Shown piece by piece: positions 15,109 to 23,502 of a stretch of 64,000 nt of DNA. Position numbers and translations under genes: made by a program. This DNA is from Acidobacteriota bacterium (lineage in GTDB: Bacteria; Acidobacteriota; Aminicenantia; Aminicenantales; Saccharicenantaceae). The DNA is taken from the NCBI GenBank assembly GCA_039683095.1, contig JBDKSB010000011.1:124001-188000 (forward strand), given 5' to 3'. The number at the start of each line of letters is the position of its first letter. The first letter of the stretch is position 1. The notes under the pieces are model-generated. The model saw only the letters and a program-made list of their open reading frames with translations, was not told where the DNA came from and ran no database searches.

Positions 15109-16800
15109 ATGGCTAGCGCGGGGATCTCCGGCATCTACCCCAGGGGCGGGCCGTCGCTCGACTGGCCCGAGTCCGAGCAGGACGTCTATCGGCGCCTCAA
15201 GGAATCCCTCCCGGGCGGCTGGGTCGCCTGGCACTCGATGAAGATCCGGACGCACGGGGCGGAATTCGCCGAGTCCGACTTCGTCATCGCCGACCCGGCC
15301 CGCGGCGCCCTGGCCCTTGAGGTCAAGGGCGGCCTGATCGATAAAGGAGAGGGAGTCTGGCGGCAGAACGGCCAGGCCATGAAATCCTCGCCGCTCGACC
15401 AGGCCCACCGCTTCGTCCGGATGCTCCTGGCCAAGTTCAAGGACAAGCGGCTGGTCTCGCCGCCGATCGGCGTCGCCGCCGCCTTTCCGGACACGGATTT
15501 CGAGATCCCGCCCTCCCAAGGCGACCTCGAGGGCATCGTCATCGGGGCCCGCGACCTCCCGTACCTGGAGGATGTCCTGCCGCGGGTGTTCAAGACGGCC
15601 TTGAGGCCGAGCACGTGGGGCCCGGCCTCCCCGGGCTGGGTCGAATTCCTGCATGGCCTGTGGTGCGAGAGCTGGCCGCAGGGCATGACGCTGTCCCAGC
15701 TCGTCCGGGGGCGCGAGGCCGGGCGCGTCAGGATGGACGCCGAGCAGTTCGCGGCCCTCGAGAGCATCCTGGAGAACGACCTCGTGCTCGTCCGCGGCGG
15801 CGCCGGTTCGGGCAAGACCCTGCTGGCGCGCGAGCTCGCGATCCGCGAGGCGCGGGCCGGGCGCAAGGTCCTGCTGCTGACCTTCACCGACGCCCTGGGC
15901 CTCGAGCTGGCGGCGCGCATAGGCGAGCCGGGCGCCGTGGTTTCTCCCGTCGGCAGGTTCGCCCTGGAGAAGCTACGGAAGAGCGGCTTTGACGATCCGG
16001 AGCGCTATGAACCGGAATTCTGGAACGGGGTGACGCGGCGGGCCGCCGAGACGGTCGGGCTCTGGGAGGACCGAGGCGGTTTCGACACGGTCATCGTGGA
16101 CGAAGGCCAGGACTTCGGCCAATGCGAATGGGAGATCGTGGAGCGGTGCGCGGGACGCGGCGGCCGGCGCCGGATCTGGGTTTTCGCCGACGAGAAGCAG
16201 GCCTTCTGGGAGGGCCGGCGGATCCCTGCCGGGATCGAGGAGCGGGCGGTCAAGTTTGGATTGAGGCGCCCCTACCGCTGCCCCTCGGCCGTCCAGGCCC
16301 TGGCGGACGCCTATGCCGACGGCGGATGGGGGGACGGCTGCGAACGGCTCGAGGCCATGGCCCAGGGGCTGGCCGAGGGCACGGTCAAGGTCATCGCAAG
16401 CGACGGGGCCGGGCCCGAGATCCACTCCGCGGTCGGGGACGAGATCCGGGCCGCGAAGAAGCGGGGATTCGCCGAGAGCGACATCGCCGTGGTCTCGCTG
16501 CGGGGCCTGATGTACGCCGGCAACATCATGCACAATCCGTCGCTCGGGAGATGCGAGCTGGTCCAGGCTACGGACCTGGAGCGCCGGGACCGGGTCATCT
16601 GCGACACCTTCTTGAGATACAAGGGCCTGGAGCGGCCGATGGTCATCGTCGCGGACGTGCTGACGGCGGCCTCGCGGTATCGGGTCCGCATGAACATCGC
16701 CGTCAGCCGGGCGTGCGGCGCGCTGCGGATCGTCGTTTCCCGGGCCGAGCTCGAGCTGGACCCGATATTGAGGCGCGTCGCCGAAATGCAGGGGGAGTGA
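15109..16800 (+). CDS. NERD-domain UvrD-like helicase
   Basis: 563 residues. Residues 20-130 form a nuclease-related domain: ESEQDVYRRLKESLPGGWVAWHS, then AESDFVIADPARGALALEVKGG with the D...ExK pair, typical of NERD proteins. The helicase follows: Walker A RGGAGSGKTLLA (about 230-240), LLLTFTDALG, Walker B TVIVDEGQDF, FADEKQAFW, GLRRPYRCP, and RYKGLERPMVIVADVL plus MNIAVSRACGALRIVV in the C-terminal UvrD_C-like part. GC content returns to that of the chromosome. NERD helicases occur in defence islands and in plasmid maintenance; the target here is unknown. Confidence 0.85.
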   Translation: MASAGISGIYPRGGPSLDWPESEQDVYRRLKESLPGGWVAWHSMKIRTHGAEFAESDFVIADPARGALALEVKGGLIDKGEGVWRQNGQAMKSSPLDQAHRFVRMLLAKFKDKRLVSPPIGVAAAFPDTDFEIPPSQGDLEGIVIGARDLPYLEDVLPRVFKTALRPSTWGPASPGWVEFLHGLWCESWPQGMTLSQLVRGREAGRVRMDAEQFAALESILENDLVLVRGGAGSGKTLLARELAIREARAGRKVLLLTFTDALGLELAARIGEPGAVVSPVGRFALEKLRKSGFDDPERYEPEFWNGVTRRAAETVGLWEDRGGFDTVIVDEGQDFGQCEWEIVERCAGRGGRRRIWVFADEKQAFWEGRRIPAGIEERAVKFGLRRPYRCPSAVQALADAYADGGWGDGCERLEAMAQGLAEGTVKVIASDGAGPEIHSAVGDEIRAAKKRGFAESDIAVVSLRGLMYAGNIMHNPSLGRCELVQATDLERRDRVICDTFLRYKGLERPMVIVADVLTAASRYRVRMNIAVSRACGALRIVVSRAELELDPILRRVAEMQGE

Positions 16801-16872
16801 CGACCGGGGGTGCGGCGGCAGCGGCGCGGTCACGGAGGCAATATCGGGGATCGTCCCCGGGCGCGAATCCCC

Positions 16873-17379
16873 TTATTCCCGGAGCAGGGCCGCGTAGATC
16901 GCGTGATCGGCGTCCGAAAAGCAGCAGAATGTAACTTCGATGGCGGCCGGGTGCTCGTCCAGGAATTGCCGGACGGCAGTGACGGCGACCTCGGCGGCGA
17001 GGTCCTTGGGATAGCCGTAAACGCCCGTGCTGATCGCCGGGAAGGCGATCGACCGGACGCCGTTCGCGAGAGCGACCTCGAGCGACTTGAGATAACAGCT
17101 CCGGAGAAGGTCCTCCTCGTTCGCGCGGCCGCCCCGCCAGATGGGGCCGACCGTATGGATGACGAACCTGGCCGGAAGCTTGTAGCCCTTGGTGATCTTG
17201 GCATTGCCGGTGGCGCAGCCGGCGAGGGCGCGGCATTCTTCGAGAAGCTCCCGTCCGGCGGCCCGGTGGATGGCCCCGTCGACGCCGCCCCCGCCCAGGA
17301 GGGAGGAGTTGGCGGCGTTGACGATCGCGTCGACCTCGAGGGTCGTGATGTCGGCGACGACGGCTTTCATTTTTCTCAT
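16873..17379 (-). CDS. macro-domain protein (ADP-ribose binding or deacetylase-type)
   Basis: 168 residues, a stand-alone macro domain: [36 protein letters not shown] at the N-terminus, [25 protein letters not shown] in the middle, [13 protein letters not shown] near residue 110. The Asn and the GGGGVDG loop needed for O-acetyl-ADP-ribose or mono-ADP-ribose hydrolysis (YmdB/MacroD-like) are present. The start could be either of two close ATGs (MRK or MKA); neither has a clear ribosome site. It is convergent with the NERD helicase and divergent from the toxin-antitoxin remnant. Confidence 0.9.
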   Translation of the reverse strand: MRKMKAVVADITTLEVDAIVNAANSSLLGGGGVDGAIHRAAGRELLEECRALAGCATGNAKITKGYKLPARFVIHTVGPIWRGGRANEEDLLRSCYLKSLEVALANGVRSIAFPAISTGVYGYPKDLAAEVAVTAVRQFLDEHPAAIEVTFCCFSDADHAIYAALLRE

Positions 17380-17458
17380 CGGGCCATGCCATTGACGGCA
17401 TTTGGCCGGGTCCGGCCTGCCCCGGCCTTCCTTGAGCGGGCGTCTTCACAATAGGAGC

Positions 17459-17847
17459 ATGAACGGGGGCAGTCAAGCGCGGGGCGCGATCCATCTCAAG
17501 CCGGAGTTCCATAAGGCGCTGAAGGTCAAGGCCGCGGAAACGGAATATTCCGTCTCCGACCTGGTCAATGCGGCTGTCAAGCGGGCCTTTGTCGAGGACG
17601 CCGTCGATCTCGAGGCCTTCGAAAAGCGGGCCGGGAGATCCCCGGGAAGGACCTGGCCCGCGTCGTCGCCCGGATCGGGAAGCTGGCGTCGCAGCCGAGG
17701 CCCAATGGGTGCGAGAAGCTCTCCGGACAGGAGCGATACCGGGTCAGGCAGGGAGATCATAGGATCGTTTATTCGGGCGACGATGATGGCCGGGTCGTCG
17801 AGATAGTCAAGATCGGCCGCCGCGGCGATGTCTATCGCCGAGCCTAA
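17459..17847 (+). pseudogene. collapsed CopG-type antitoxin / RelE-type toxin pair
   Basis: From ATG 17459 (AGGAG just upstream) the frame reads IHLKPEFHKALKVKAAETEYSVSDLVNAAVKRAF...DLEAFEKRAG, an antitoxin of the ribbon-helix-helix type. Near 17638 the reading shifts by one: the shifted frame reads IPGKDLARVVARIGKLASQP, NGCEKLSGQERYRVRQGDHR and VEIVKIGRRGDVYRR up to TAA at 17847, the second half of a RelE/ParE-type toxin. The antitoxin tail and the toxin N-terminus are missing. A deletion evidently fused the two genes out of frame. The last four bases overlap the end of the convergent helicase gene. Confidence 0.65.
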
Positions 17848-19610
17848 TTATCCTGACCGATCTCGAGGATGCGGTCGAGGCGGAAGGTCCGGCACTCGCC
17901 GCGCGAGTGGCAGTAGGCGCGCAGGCCCTCGAAGGTCCGGCCGCGATACTCCATGGTCTCGACGGCCTCGGGCCGGATGCGTCGGCGCGACTTAGTGTCG
18001 TCGGGCTTGAGATAGACGATCTCGAGCTCGCGGCCGTCGCGGATGGCCTCGAGAAGGAGGGCGCGCTTGGCGGCGAGAGGCAGCGCCTGGTCGGCCTTCT
18101 TGTACTGGAAGCGGGTCAGGAAGCGGACGATGCGCCAGTCCATCAGGATGTGGCCGCGGCGGATGGGCGTCCGCAGGACCAGGCCCTCGAACGAGGTGCA
18201 GCGGCTCAAGGCGACGTAGACCTGGCCGTGGGCGAAGGTGCCGCGGCCGATATCGACGACCACCCGGTCGAAGGTCTTGCCCTGGCTCTTGTGGATGGTC
18301 ACGGCCCAGGCCAGGCGCAGAGGGTACTGGGTGAAGGCGCCGACGGCCTCGGAGTCGATGCGGTCTTCCTCGGCGTCGTACTGGAAGCGGAAGAGCTCCC
18401 AGGTGTTGGGGGTGACGTCGACCTCGGCGCCGCCGGGGAGCTCGACGGTGACGATGTCGTCGGCGTCGATGTCCTCGGACTTGCGGATGCGGGCGACGCG
18501 GCCGATCGTACCGTTGACCCAGCGGCCCTTGCGGTCGTTGGTCAGGAGCATGACCTGGGCGCCGGGCTTGAGCTCGAGGGCCTCCTCGGTCGGGAGGGAG
18601 CGGCGGTCGAACTCGCCGTCGATGAGGCCCTCGTAGCGGCGGGCGCGGCCGCTGAGGGCGGCCAGCTTCTCGCGGTTGCGGGCGGCGGCCAGGTCGTTGG
18701 TGCTGGTCAGGGTGATGTAGAACCGGTCGTCGGGCGGGACGAAAGCCGGGTCGAGACGGCTGTTGAGAAGGGCCAGATGGGCGTCGTCGACCTGGCGGTT
18801 TCGGATGGCGTTGAGAAGGCCGATGAAGACGGCGTCGCTCTGGCGGTAGACCTTCTCGAGCTCGATGAAGTCCATGTCGAAGCCGGGCTCGGAGAAGATG
18901 CGGGCGGAGAAGAAATAAGGCGATTCGTAGCGGGGGGCGGAGGCGCCGGAAGTGAGGAGGGCGGGCGAAGAGGCGGAGGACGGAGCGGAGGAAGAGGCGC
19001 GACCGCCGGCGCCGGAGGCGGCGCGGGAGGCGAAGCCGCGGCGGAGCGACATCGGGTCGGGGGCGAAGAGCCCGCGCTCCTCGCCGGTGACAACGGGCGG
19101 CAGCTGGTAGAGGTCGCCGATGAAGATCATCTGCAGGCCGCCGAAGCGTTCCTTGGGCCGGGGGCCGTTGAGGCGCAGGAACTTCTCGACGCAATCCATC
19201 AGGTCGGCCCGGACCATCGAGACCTCGTCGATGACGATGGCGTCGAGGTTGCGGTAGAGGGCGATGCGGTCGGCGGTGGCGCCGCGGGCCTTGGGGAGCT
19301 TGCGGACCGACTCGGGCGTGACGTCGGGCTTGAAGCCGAAGAACGAGTGGATGGTCTGGCCGCGGACGTTGAGGGCGGCGACGCCGGTCGGGGCCAGCAC
19401 GGCGATCTTCTTGAGGGTCTGGTTGCGCCAGAGCTCGAGGAGGGTCGATTTGCCGGTGCCGGCTTTGCCGGTGATGAAGACGTGGCGCGACGTCCCCTCC
19501 ATGACGTCGAGGGCCCGCCGGAAACCGGGGTTGATCTCGATGGGGGGCGGAGACGGGGCGGACGAGGCGGGCGCGTTCGGGGCTCCGGCGGCGCTCTTTT
19601 TCGCTGACAT
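17844..19610 (-). CDS. Pif1/RecD-like helicase with C-terminal WYL domain
   Basis: About 588 residues from ATG 19610; a TTG three codons earlier is possible. Helicase motifs: Walker A ITGKAGTGKSTLL (about 47-59), LAPTGVAALNVRGQTIHSFF, Walker B VIDEVSMVRADL, QMIFIGDLYQLPPV, and WAVTIHKSQGKTFDRVVVD plus GQVYVALSRC at the C-terminal end. A low-complexity Ser/Ala stretch interrupts the core near residue 210. The last 70 residues are a WYL domain (LLLEAIRDGRELEIVYLKPDD...RIRPEAVETMEYRGRTFEGLRAYCHSRGECRTFRLDRI), which in other proteins senses nucleic acid or nucleotide ligands. A ligand-controlled DNA helicase is inferred. Confidence 0.85.
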   Translation of the reverse strand: MSAKKSAAGAPNAPASSAPSPPPIEINPGFRRALDVMEGTSRHVFITGKAGTGKSTLLELWRNQTLKKIAVLAPTGVAALNVRGQTIHSFFGFKPDVTPESVRKLPKARGATADRIALYRNLDAIVIDEVSMVRADLMDCVEKFLRLNGPRPKERFGGLQMIFIGDLYQLPPVVTGEERGLFAPDPMSLRRGFASRAASGAGGRASSSAPSSASSPALLTSGASAPRYESPYFFSARIFSEPGFDMDFIELEKVYRQSDAVFIGLLNAIRNRQVDDAHLALLNSRLDPAFVPPDDRFYITLTSTNDLAAARNREKLAALSGRARRYEGLIDGEFDRRSLPTEEALELKPGAQVMLLTNDRKGRWVNGTIGRVARIRKSEDIDADDIVTVELPGGAEVDVTPNTWELFRFQYDAEEDRIDSEAVGAFTQYPLRLAWAVTIHKSQGKTFDRVVVDIGRGTFAHGQVYVALSRCTSFEGLVLRTPIRRGHILMDWRIVRFLTRFQYKKADQALPLAAKRALLLEAIRDGRELEIVYLKPDDTKSRRRIRPEAVETMEYRGRTFEGLRAYCHSRGECRTFRLDRILEIGQDN

Positions 19611-19656
19611 GTCTTTCAATTCTACCGGATTCGGGCGGTGGCTGTCATCGTGGATG

Positions 19657-20002
19657 TGCCTTGGCTAAGGCAACGAACAGAATCTAAATGAAATAGTCGC
19701 GTTTTGGGGTTCCGCCATCAGTTTGCAGGTCCCATTTTATCGGCCGGTTTCAGGGCGGACGATGGTCAGCTACTTGCCTTGGCTAACGCAATATAAAGAT
19801 ATTAAATGAATTAGATTAATTTCCAGCTCCGGGATAAACTGATCAGAAGGTGGTTTTTCAGGACATTTCTCCGCCCGGCATACCAGTCAACAGAACGCGG
19901 AAAAGATCTTTTTCCGCCAAAAAAAGGCAGTCCCAAACTGTATAGATCAAGAGCAAACCAATACAACTTCTATATTATCAGTAAGATGCCTTAGCCAAGG
20001 CA
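19657..20002. repeat. AT-rich element bounded by TGCCTTGGCTAAGGCAA repeats (element 1)
   Basis: Copies of a quasi-palindrome lie at 19657-19673 (+), 19774-19791 (+, TTGCCTTGGCTAACGCAA) and 19987-20002 (-). The two + copies share a further tail ending TAAATGAAATAG or TAAATGAATTAG. The outer copies face each other like terminal inverted repeats, and the DNA between is far more AT-rich than its surroundings. A separate palindrome, GCGG(A)4GATC(T)5CCGC, is at 19897-19917. No gene was found in the gap 19611-19977. The - copy lies inside the 3' end of the tricorn-like gene. Origin (MITE-like or regulatory) is unknown. Confidence 0.65.
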
Positions 20003-23000
20003 CCAAGGAGCTCGGCGACAGCCGCCTCCAACTGCTCGTCGTGGCCCTTGACCACTTTCTCGTACGCGTTCATGACCTTGATGTCGGGCTCGGTCTGGTG
20101 ATTGTCGAGGTAGCCGATGCCCTCGACCTTAACCCCCATGGGCACGACGCCCCAGCGCACGCCGCTGTCCCCGAGCATCTCCCAGCCGGCGAACGAGCAC
20201 GTGCCCGGCACGGGCATGCCGACAAGCTTGCCCAGCTTGAGGTACTGGTAGGCGAAGGCGTAGCAGTGGCCGTCGCTGTACTGGGCCTCGCCGACGATCG
20301 AGATCGAGGGCTTGGTCCAGCGGAAATTGGGCTCGTAGCCGGTGCTCCGCTTGTCGGTCGTGTAATCGAAGAATTTCTTGCCGCTCAGGAACATGGCCAG
20401 GTCGGCCACGAGGTCGCCGCCGCCGTTGAAGCGCGTGTCGACGACAAGCGCCTCCCTGGTCGCGAACTTGCCCATGACCTCCTCGAAGGCCGAGCGGTAG
20501 GCGCTGTCGCTCATGCCCGGGACGTGGATGTAGCCCAGCCGGCCGCCGCTCAGCTTCTCGACCTCGGCCTGGTTCCGCAGGACCCAGCGCCGGTAGAGCA
20601 GGTTGCTCTCCTCGCGGGGCGAGACCGGCTTGACCGCAATCTCGCGCCTGGCGGGCGCCGCGCCCTTGACCGTGCCTTTTGCCGTACCCTTGTCCGGACC
20701 CTTGGCCGCCGCCTGGCCCGTTTGGCCTGCCGCGGCCGTCGCCGTCCCCGGCACGGACACGGTCAGCAGGACGTTCTGGCCGGCCTTGCGGTTGAGGTAT
20801 CGCTCGATGTCCTTGTCGGGCCTGACGGCCTCGCCATCCACGGCCTCGATGATCGTCCCGGGGACGATGTCCATTCCGGCCTTGTCGAGCGGCCCGCCTG
20901 CCATGACCTCGACGATCCTGACGCCTGGTCCGGCGTACGCCGTGTCGTAGAAGACGCCCAGCGAGGCCGTCTCGTCGGCGTTCTCCATCTGCCGTCCGTA
21001 GCGCGCCCCGCTGTGGCTGACGTTGAGCTCGCCCAGCATTTCGCTCAGAAGCTCGGCCAGGTCGTAGCCGTCGCCGATGCCGCTGAGGTGTTTCTCATAA
21101 ACGGACTTCAGGCCGTCCCAGTCGGCCCCGTGATACCCGCTCCTGTAGAACGTCTCCAGCACCCGGCGCCAGACGTGTTCGAACTGGGCCTGGCGCTCGG
21201 CGGCGACGTCGACGGTCATCTCGCCCTTGATGTCGATCGGGTCGCGCTTGCCGCTGGCGGGATCGACCTTGGCGATCGAGCCATCGGACATCAGGAAGAT
21301 CGACTTCTGGTCCTTGTCCCAGACCATCCGGCCGCCGTTGGCGTTGAGGGAGGCGAGCATCCTGGTCTCGCGGGTCTTGAGGTTGGTCGTCCACAGGTTC
21401 AGGCCCTTCTCGAAGCGGGACAGGTAGTAGAGGATGTCGCCGTCCTTGTTGACGAGGGCGTCGCCGAGCGACGACGAGTGGATGGTCAGGCGCGACTTGC
21501 GCAGGGCCAGGTCGGTCCAGTCGATGACCAGGGGCTTTATTTCCTCCTTCTTCTCCTTCTCCGTGGCCTCCTTCTTTTCCCCGGCCGCCCCGGGCTTGGC
21601 CTTCTTCTCCTCGATGTCCTTGAGCAGGGCTGCCTCCTCCTTGGTCAGCCGGAAGCGGTCCCAGGCGTCGCGGGTGAAGAACAGGGCGTAAGCGTCGTAT
21701 TGCGCGCCGCCGCTCTGGGCCACGGCCTTCAGGCCGTCGCGGTTGCTGAACCAGAGCATGGCCTGGCCGCCGAGGATCCACTTGGCCTGGCGGTCCTCGA
21801 AGCCGCTCTCGCTCAGGTTGACGATCTTGCCGGAGCCGTCGGCCTTGACCAGGCCGATCTCGCCGGGAGCGAAGCCGGGGACGGCGTAGTCGAAGAGAAG
21901 CCACTGGCCGTCCGGGCTCCACTGGTAATACTGGCTGCCGTCGGCCGAGGGGGCCAGCTCGCGGTCGGTCAGGAGCGTCACGGCCTGCCTGGTGGCCAGG
22001 TCCAGGACTTTGAGGGTGGTGCGGTCCTCGACGAAGGCCAGCTTCCTGCCGTCGGGGGAATAGGCCGGCTGGGTGTTCTGGCGGGCGTTGACGACGAGCG
22101 GCGTTTCCTTGAGCACCGTCGAGGCGCAGAAGTAGGGCTCCTCGGCGCGCGTGCGCCGGGTCTCGTAGACGCCCCAGCGGCCGTCGCGCTCGGAGGCGTA
22201 GAGGATGGCGTTGCCGTCGGGGGAGAAGGAGACGGCGGTCTCATCCCCGAACGACGAGGTGACGCGCTTGGTCATGCCGCCGTCGACATTGGCGGCGAAG
22301 ATGCCGCCGCGGACGACGACGGCGATCTCCTTGCCGTTGGGCGAGACCGCGAACTCGCGGGCCCCGCCGCTCGCGGGCACGACGACTTCGTTGTTGGCCC
22401 GGGCGTCTGACGAGAGGAAAACCGGGACGACGGCGGGCGCGGCCGCGTCGCCGCGCTGGGTGTAGATCGCGCCGTCGTAGCCGAAGCAGAGCGTGCCGTT
22501 CGCGGAGCGCGACAGGAAGCGGACCGGGTTCTTGGCGAAGTTCGTGATCCGGGTCGAGGCGCCTCCGGCGACGCTCATGCGGTGGACGTTGAACGAGCCG
22601 CTCTCCTCGCTCAGGTAGTAGAAGGCCTGGTCTCCGTCGGCCAGGACGGGCGAGCGGTCCTCGCCGGCGAAGTTCGTGACCTTGCGGTGCGTGCCGGCCT
22701 GGACGTCGCAGACCCAGATGTCGCGGGCGATGGCCGAGGTGTGGTGCTTGCGCCACTCGTTCTCGCCGCCCTTCTTGTCGTGGTAGACGATGAACCGGCC
22801 GTCCGCGCTGAAGCGGGCGTCCTCGGCCGGCGTGCCGAGGATCTGGACGGCGCGGCCGCCGGCGGCCGGGACCTTGTAGAGCTCGGGCTGCGAGCCGGCC
22901 GGGAAGGTCCGGTTGTCGGCGGCGTCGAGCCGGGCGGCGCCGAAGAGGACGGCCTGGTCGTCCGGCGTGAAGGAGAAGGGGATCTCGGAGGCCGAGTGAT

Positions 23001-23331
23001 AGGTCAGGCGCCGGGCCTCGCCGCCGGCCGCGGGCATGATGAAGACGTCGAAGTTGCCGTAGCGGTCGCTGGCGAAGGCGATGGACTTGCCGTCGTGGCT
23101 CCAGACGGGATTGGTGTCGTGGGCCTCGTGCAGCGTCAGGGGGACGGCCACGCCGCCGTCGGCCGGGACGCGGTAGATGTCGCCCTTATAGACGAAGGCG
23201 ATAGCCGCGCCGTCGGGCGAGATGGCCGGGTAGCGCAGCCACATGGGCACGTTGTCGGCGGAGGCGACGGCGCACAGGCCGAGGACGGCCAGGACCGGGA
23301 TGAGGGCGAGGACGGCTTTCTGACGCTTCAT
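19978..23331 (-). CDS. tricorn-like S41 protease with beta-propeller and PDZ domains
   Basis: 1,117 residues from the ATG with AAAGGAGC upstream. A signal peptide (KRQKAVLALIPVLAVLGLCAVASA) implies export. Residues 30-650 are propeller repeats of the PD40 type (SPDGAAIAFVYKGDIYRV, WSHDGKSIAFASDRYGNFDVF and many more). A PDZ domain follows (GPGVRIVEVMAGGPLDKAGMDIVPGTIIEAVDGE), interrupted by an Ala/Gly/Lys-rich insert, then the S41 core with VVDTRFNGGGDLV and EAQYSDGHCY; the Ser near residue 1,015 is the expected nucleophile. Likely role: peptide breakdown in the periplasm. The last residues, ALAKASY, are encoded by a copy of the intergenic repeat. Confidence 0.9.
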   Translation of the reverse strand: MKRQKAVLALIPVLAVLGLCAVASADNVPMWLRYPAISPDGAAIAFVYKGDIYRVPADGGVAVPLTLHEAHDTNPVWSHDGKSIAFASDRYGNFDVFIMPAAGGEARRLTYHSASEIPFSFTPDDQAVLFGAARLDAADNRTFPAGSQPELYKVPAAGGRAVQILGTPAEDARFSADGRFIVYHDKKGGENEWRKHHTSAIARDIWVCDVQAGTHRKVTNFAGEDRSPVLADGDQAFYYLSEESGSFNVHRMSVAGGASTRITNFAKNPVRFLSRSANGTLCFGYDGAIYTQRGDAAAPAVVPVFLSSDARANNEVVVPASGGAREFAVSPNGKEIAVVVRGGIFAANVDGGMTKRVTSSFGDETAVSFSPDGNAILYASERDGRWGVYETRRTRAEEPYFCASTVLKETPLVVNARQNTQPAYSPDGRKLAFVEDRTTLKVLDLATRQAVTLLTDRELAPSADGSQYYQWSPDGQWLLFDYAVPGFAPGEIGLVKADGSGKIVNLSESGFEDRQAKWILGGQAMLWFSNRDGLKAVAQSGGAQYDAYALFFTRDAWDRFRLTKEEAALLKDIEEKKAKPGAAGEKKEATEKEKKEEIKPLVIDWTDLALRKSRLTIHSSSLGDALVNKDGDILYYLSRFEKGLNLWTTNLKTRETRMLASLNANGGRMVWDKDQKSIFLMSDGSIAKVDPASGKRDPIDIKGEMTVDVAAERQAQFEHVWRRVLETFYRSGYHGADWDGLKSVYEKHLSGIGDGYDLAELLSEMLGELNVSHSGARYGRQMENADETASLGVFYDTAYAGPGVRIVEVMAGGPLDKAGMDIVPGTIIEAVDGEAVRPDKDIERYLNRKAGQNVLLTVSVPGTATAAAGQTGQAAAKGPDKGTAKGTVKGAAPARREIAVKPVSPREESNLLYRRWVLRNQAEVEKLSGGRLGYIHVPGMSDSAYRSAFEEVMGKFATREALVVDTRFNGGGDLVADLAMFLSGKKFFDYTTDKRSTGYEPNFRWTKPSISIVGEAQYSDGHCYAFAYQYLKLGKLVGMPVPGTCSFAGWEMLGDSGVRWGVVPMGVKVEGIGYLDNHQTEPDIKVMNAYEKVVKGHDEQLEAAVAELLGALAKASY

Positions 23332-23378
23332 CTGGGGCTCCTTTCTCGGGGCTGAGACGGCGATGATACCAGAAAAAA

Positions 23379-23502
23379 GGGGGACACAATACCTATTTCC
23401 CATTTTCTCCAGAGCGCGCGGGCCGCTCAATAAAATAGGGAAATAGGTATTGTGTCCCCCATTTTCGCCGCCTATAAAATCAGGAAATAGGTATCATGTC
23501 CC
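23379..23502. repeat. REP-like inverted repeat cluster
   Basis: A 23-bp perfect inverted repeat: the left arm 23379-23401 contains GGGGACACAATACC and the right arm 23438-23460 its complement, separated by 36 bases. A third, imperfect copy of the right arm lies at 23483-23502 (AAATAGGTATCATGTCCC) and overlaps the end of the next gene. The ends resemble those at 5422-5445 and 60884-60912. Such palindromes are typical of REP elements mobilised by RAYT transposases; no such transposase is in this window. It occupies the gap upstream of the tricorn-like gene. Confidence 0.7.

Noticed and set aside
19897-19917. Palindrome considered as the tricorn terminator
   Set aside because: On the minus strand the T-run comes before the hairpin rather than after it, so it does not fit a factor-independent terminator.
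17907-22410. Long + strand frames opposite the Pif1-like and tricorn-like genes
   Set aside because: Low-complexity Gly/Asp/Val/Ala/Leu translations without motifs; mirror images of the real genes.
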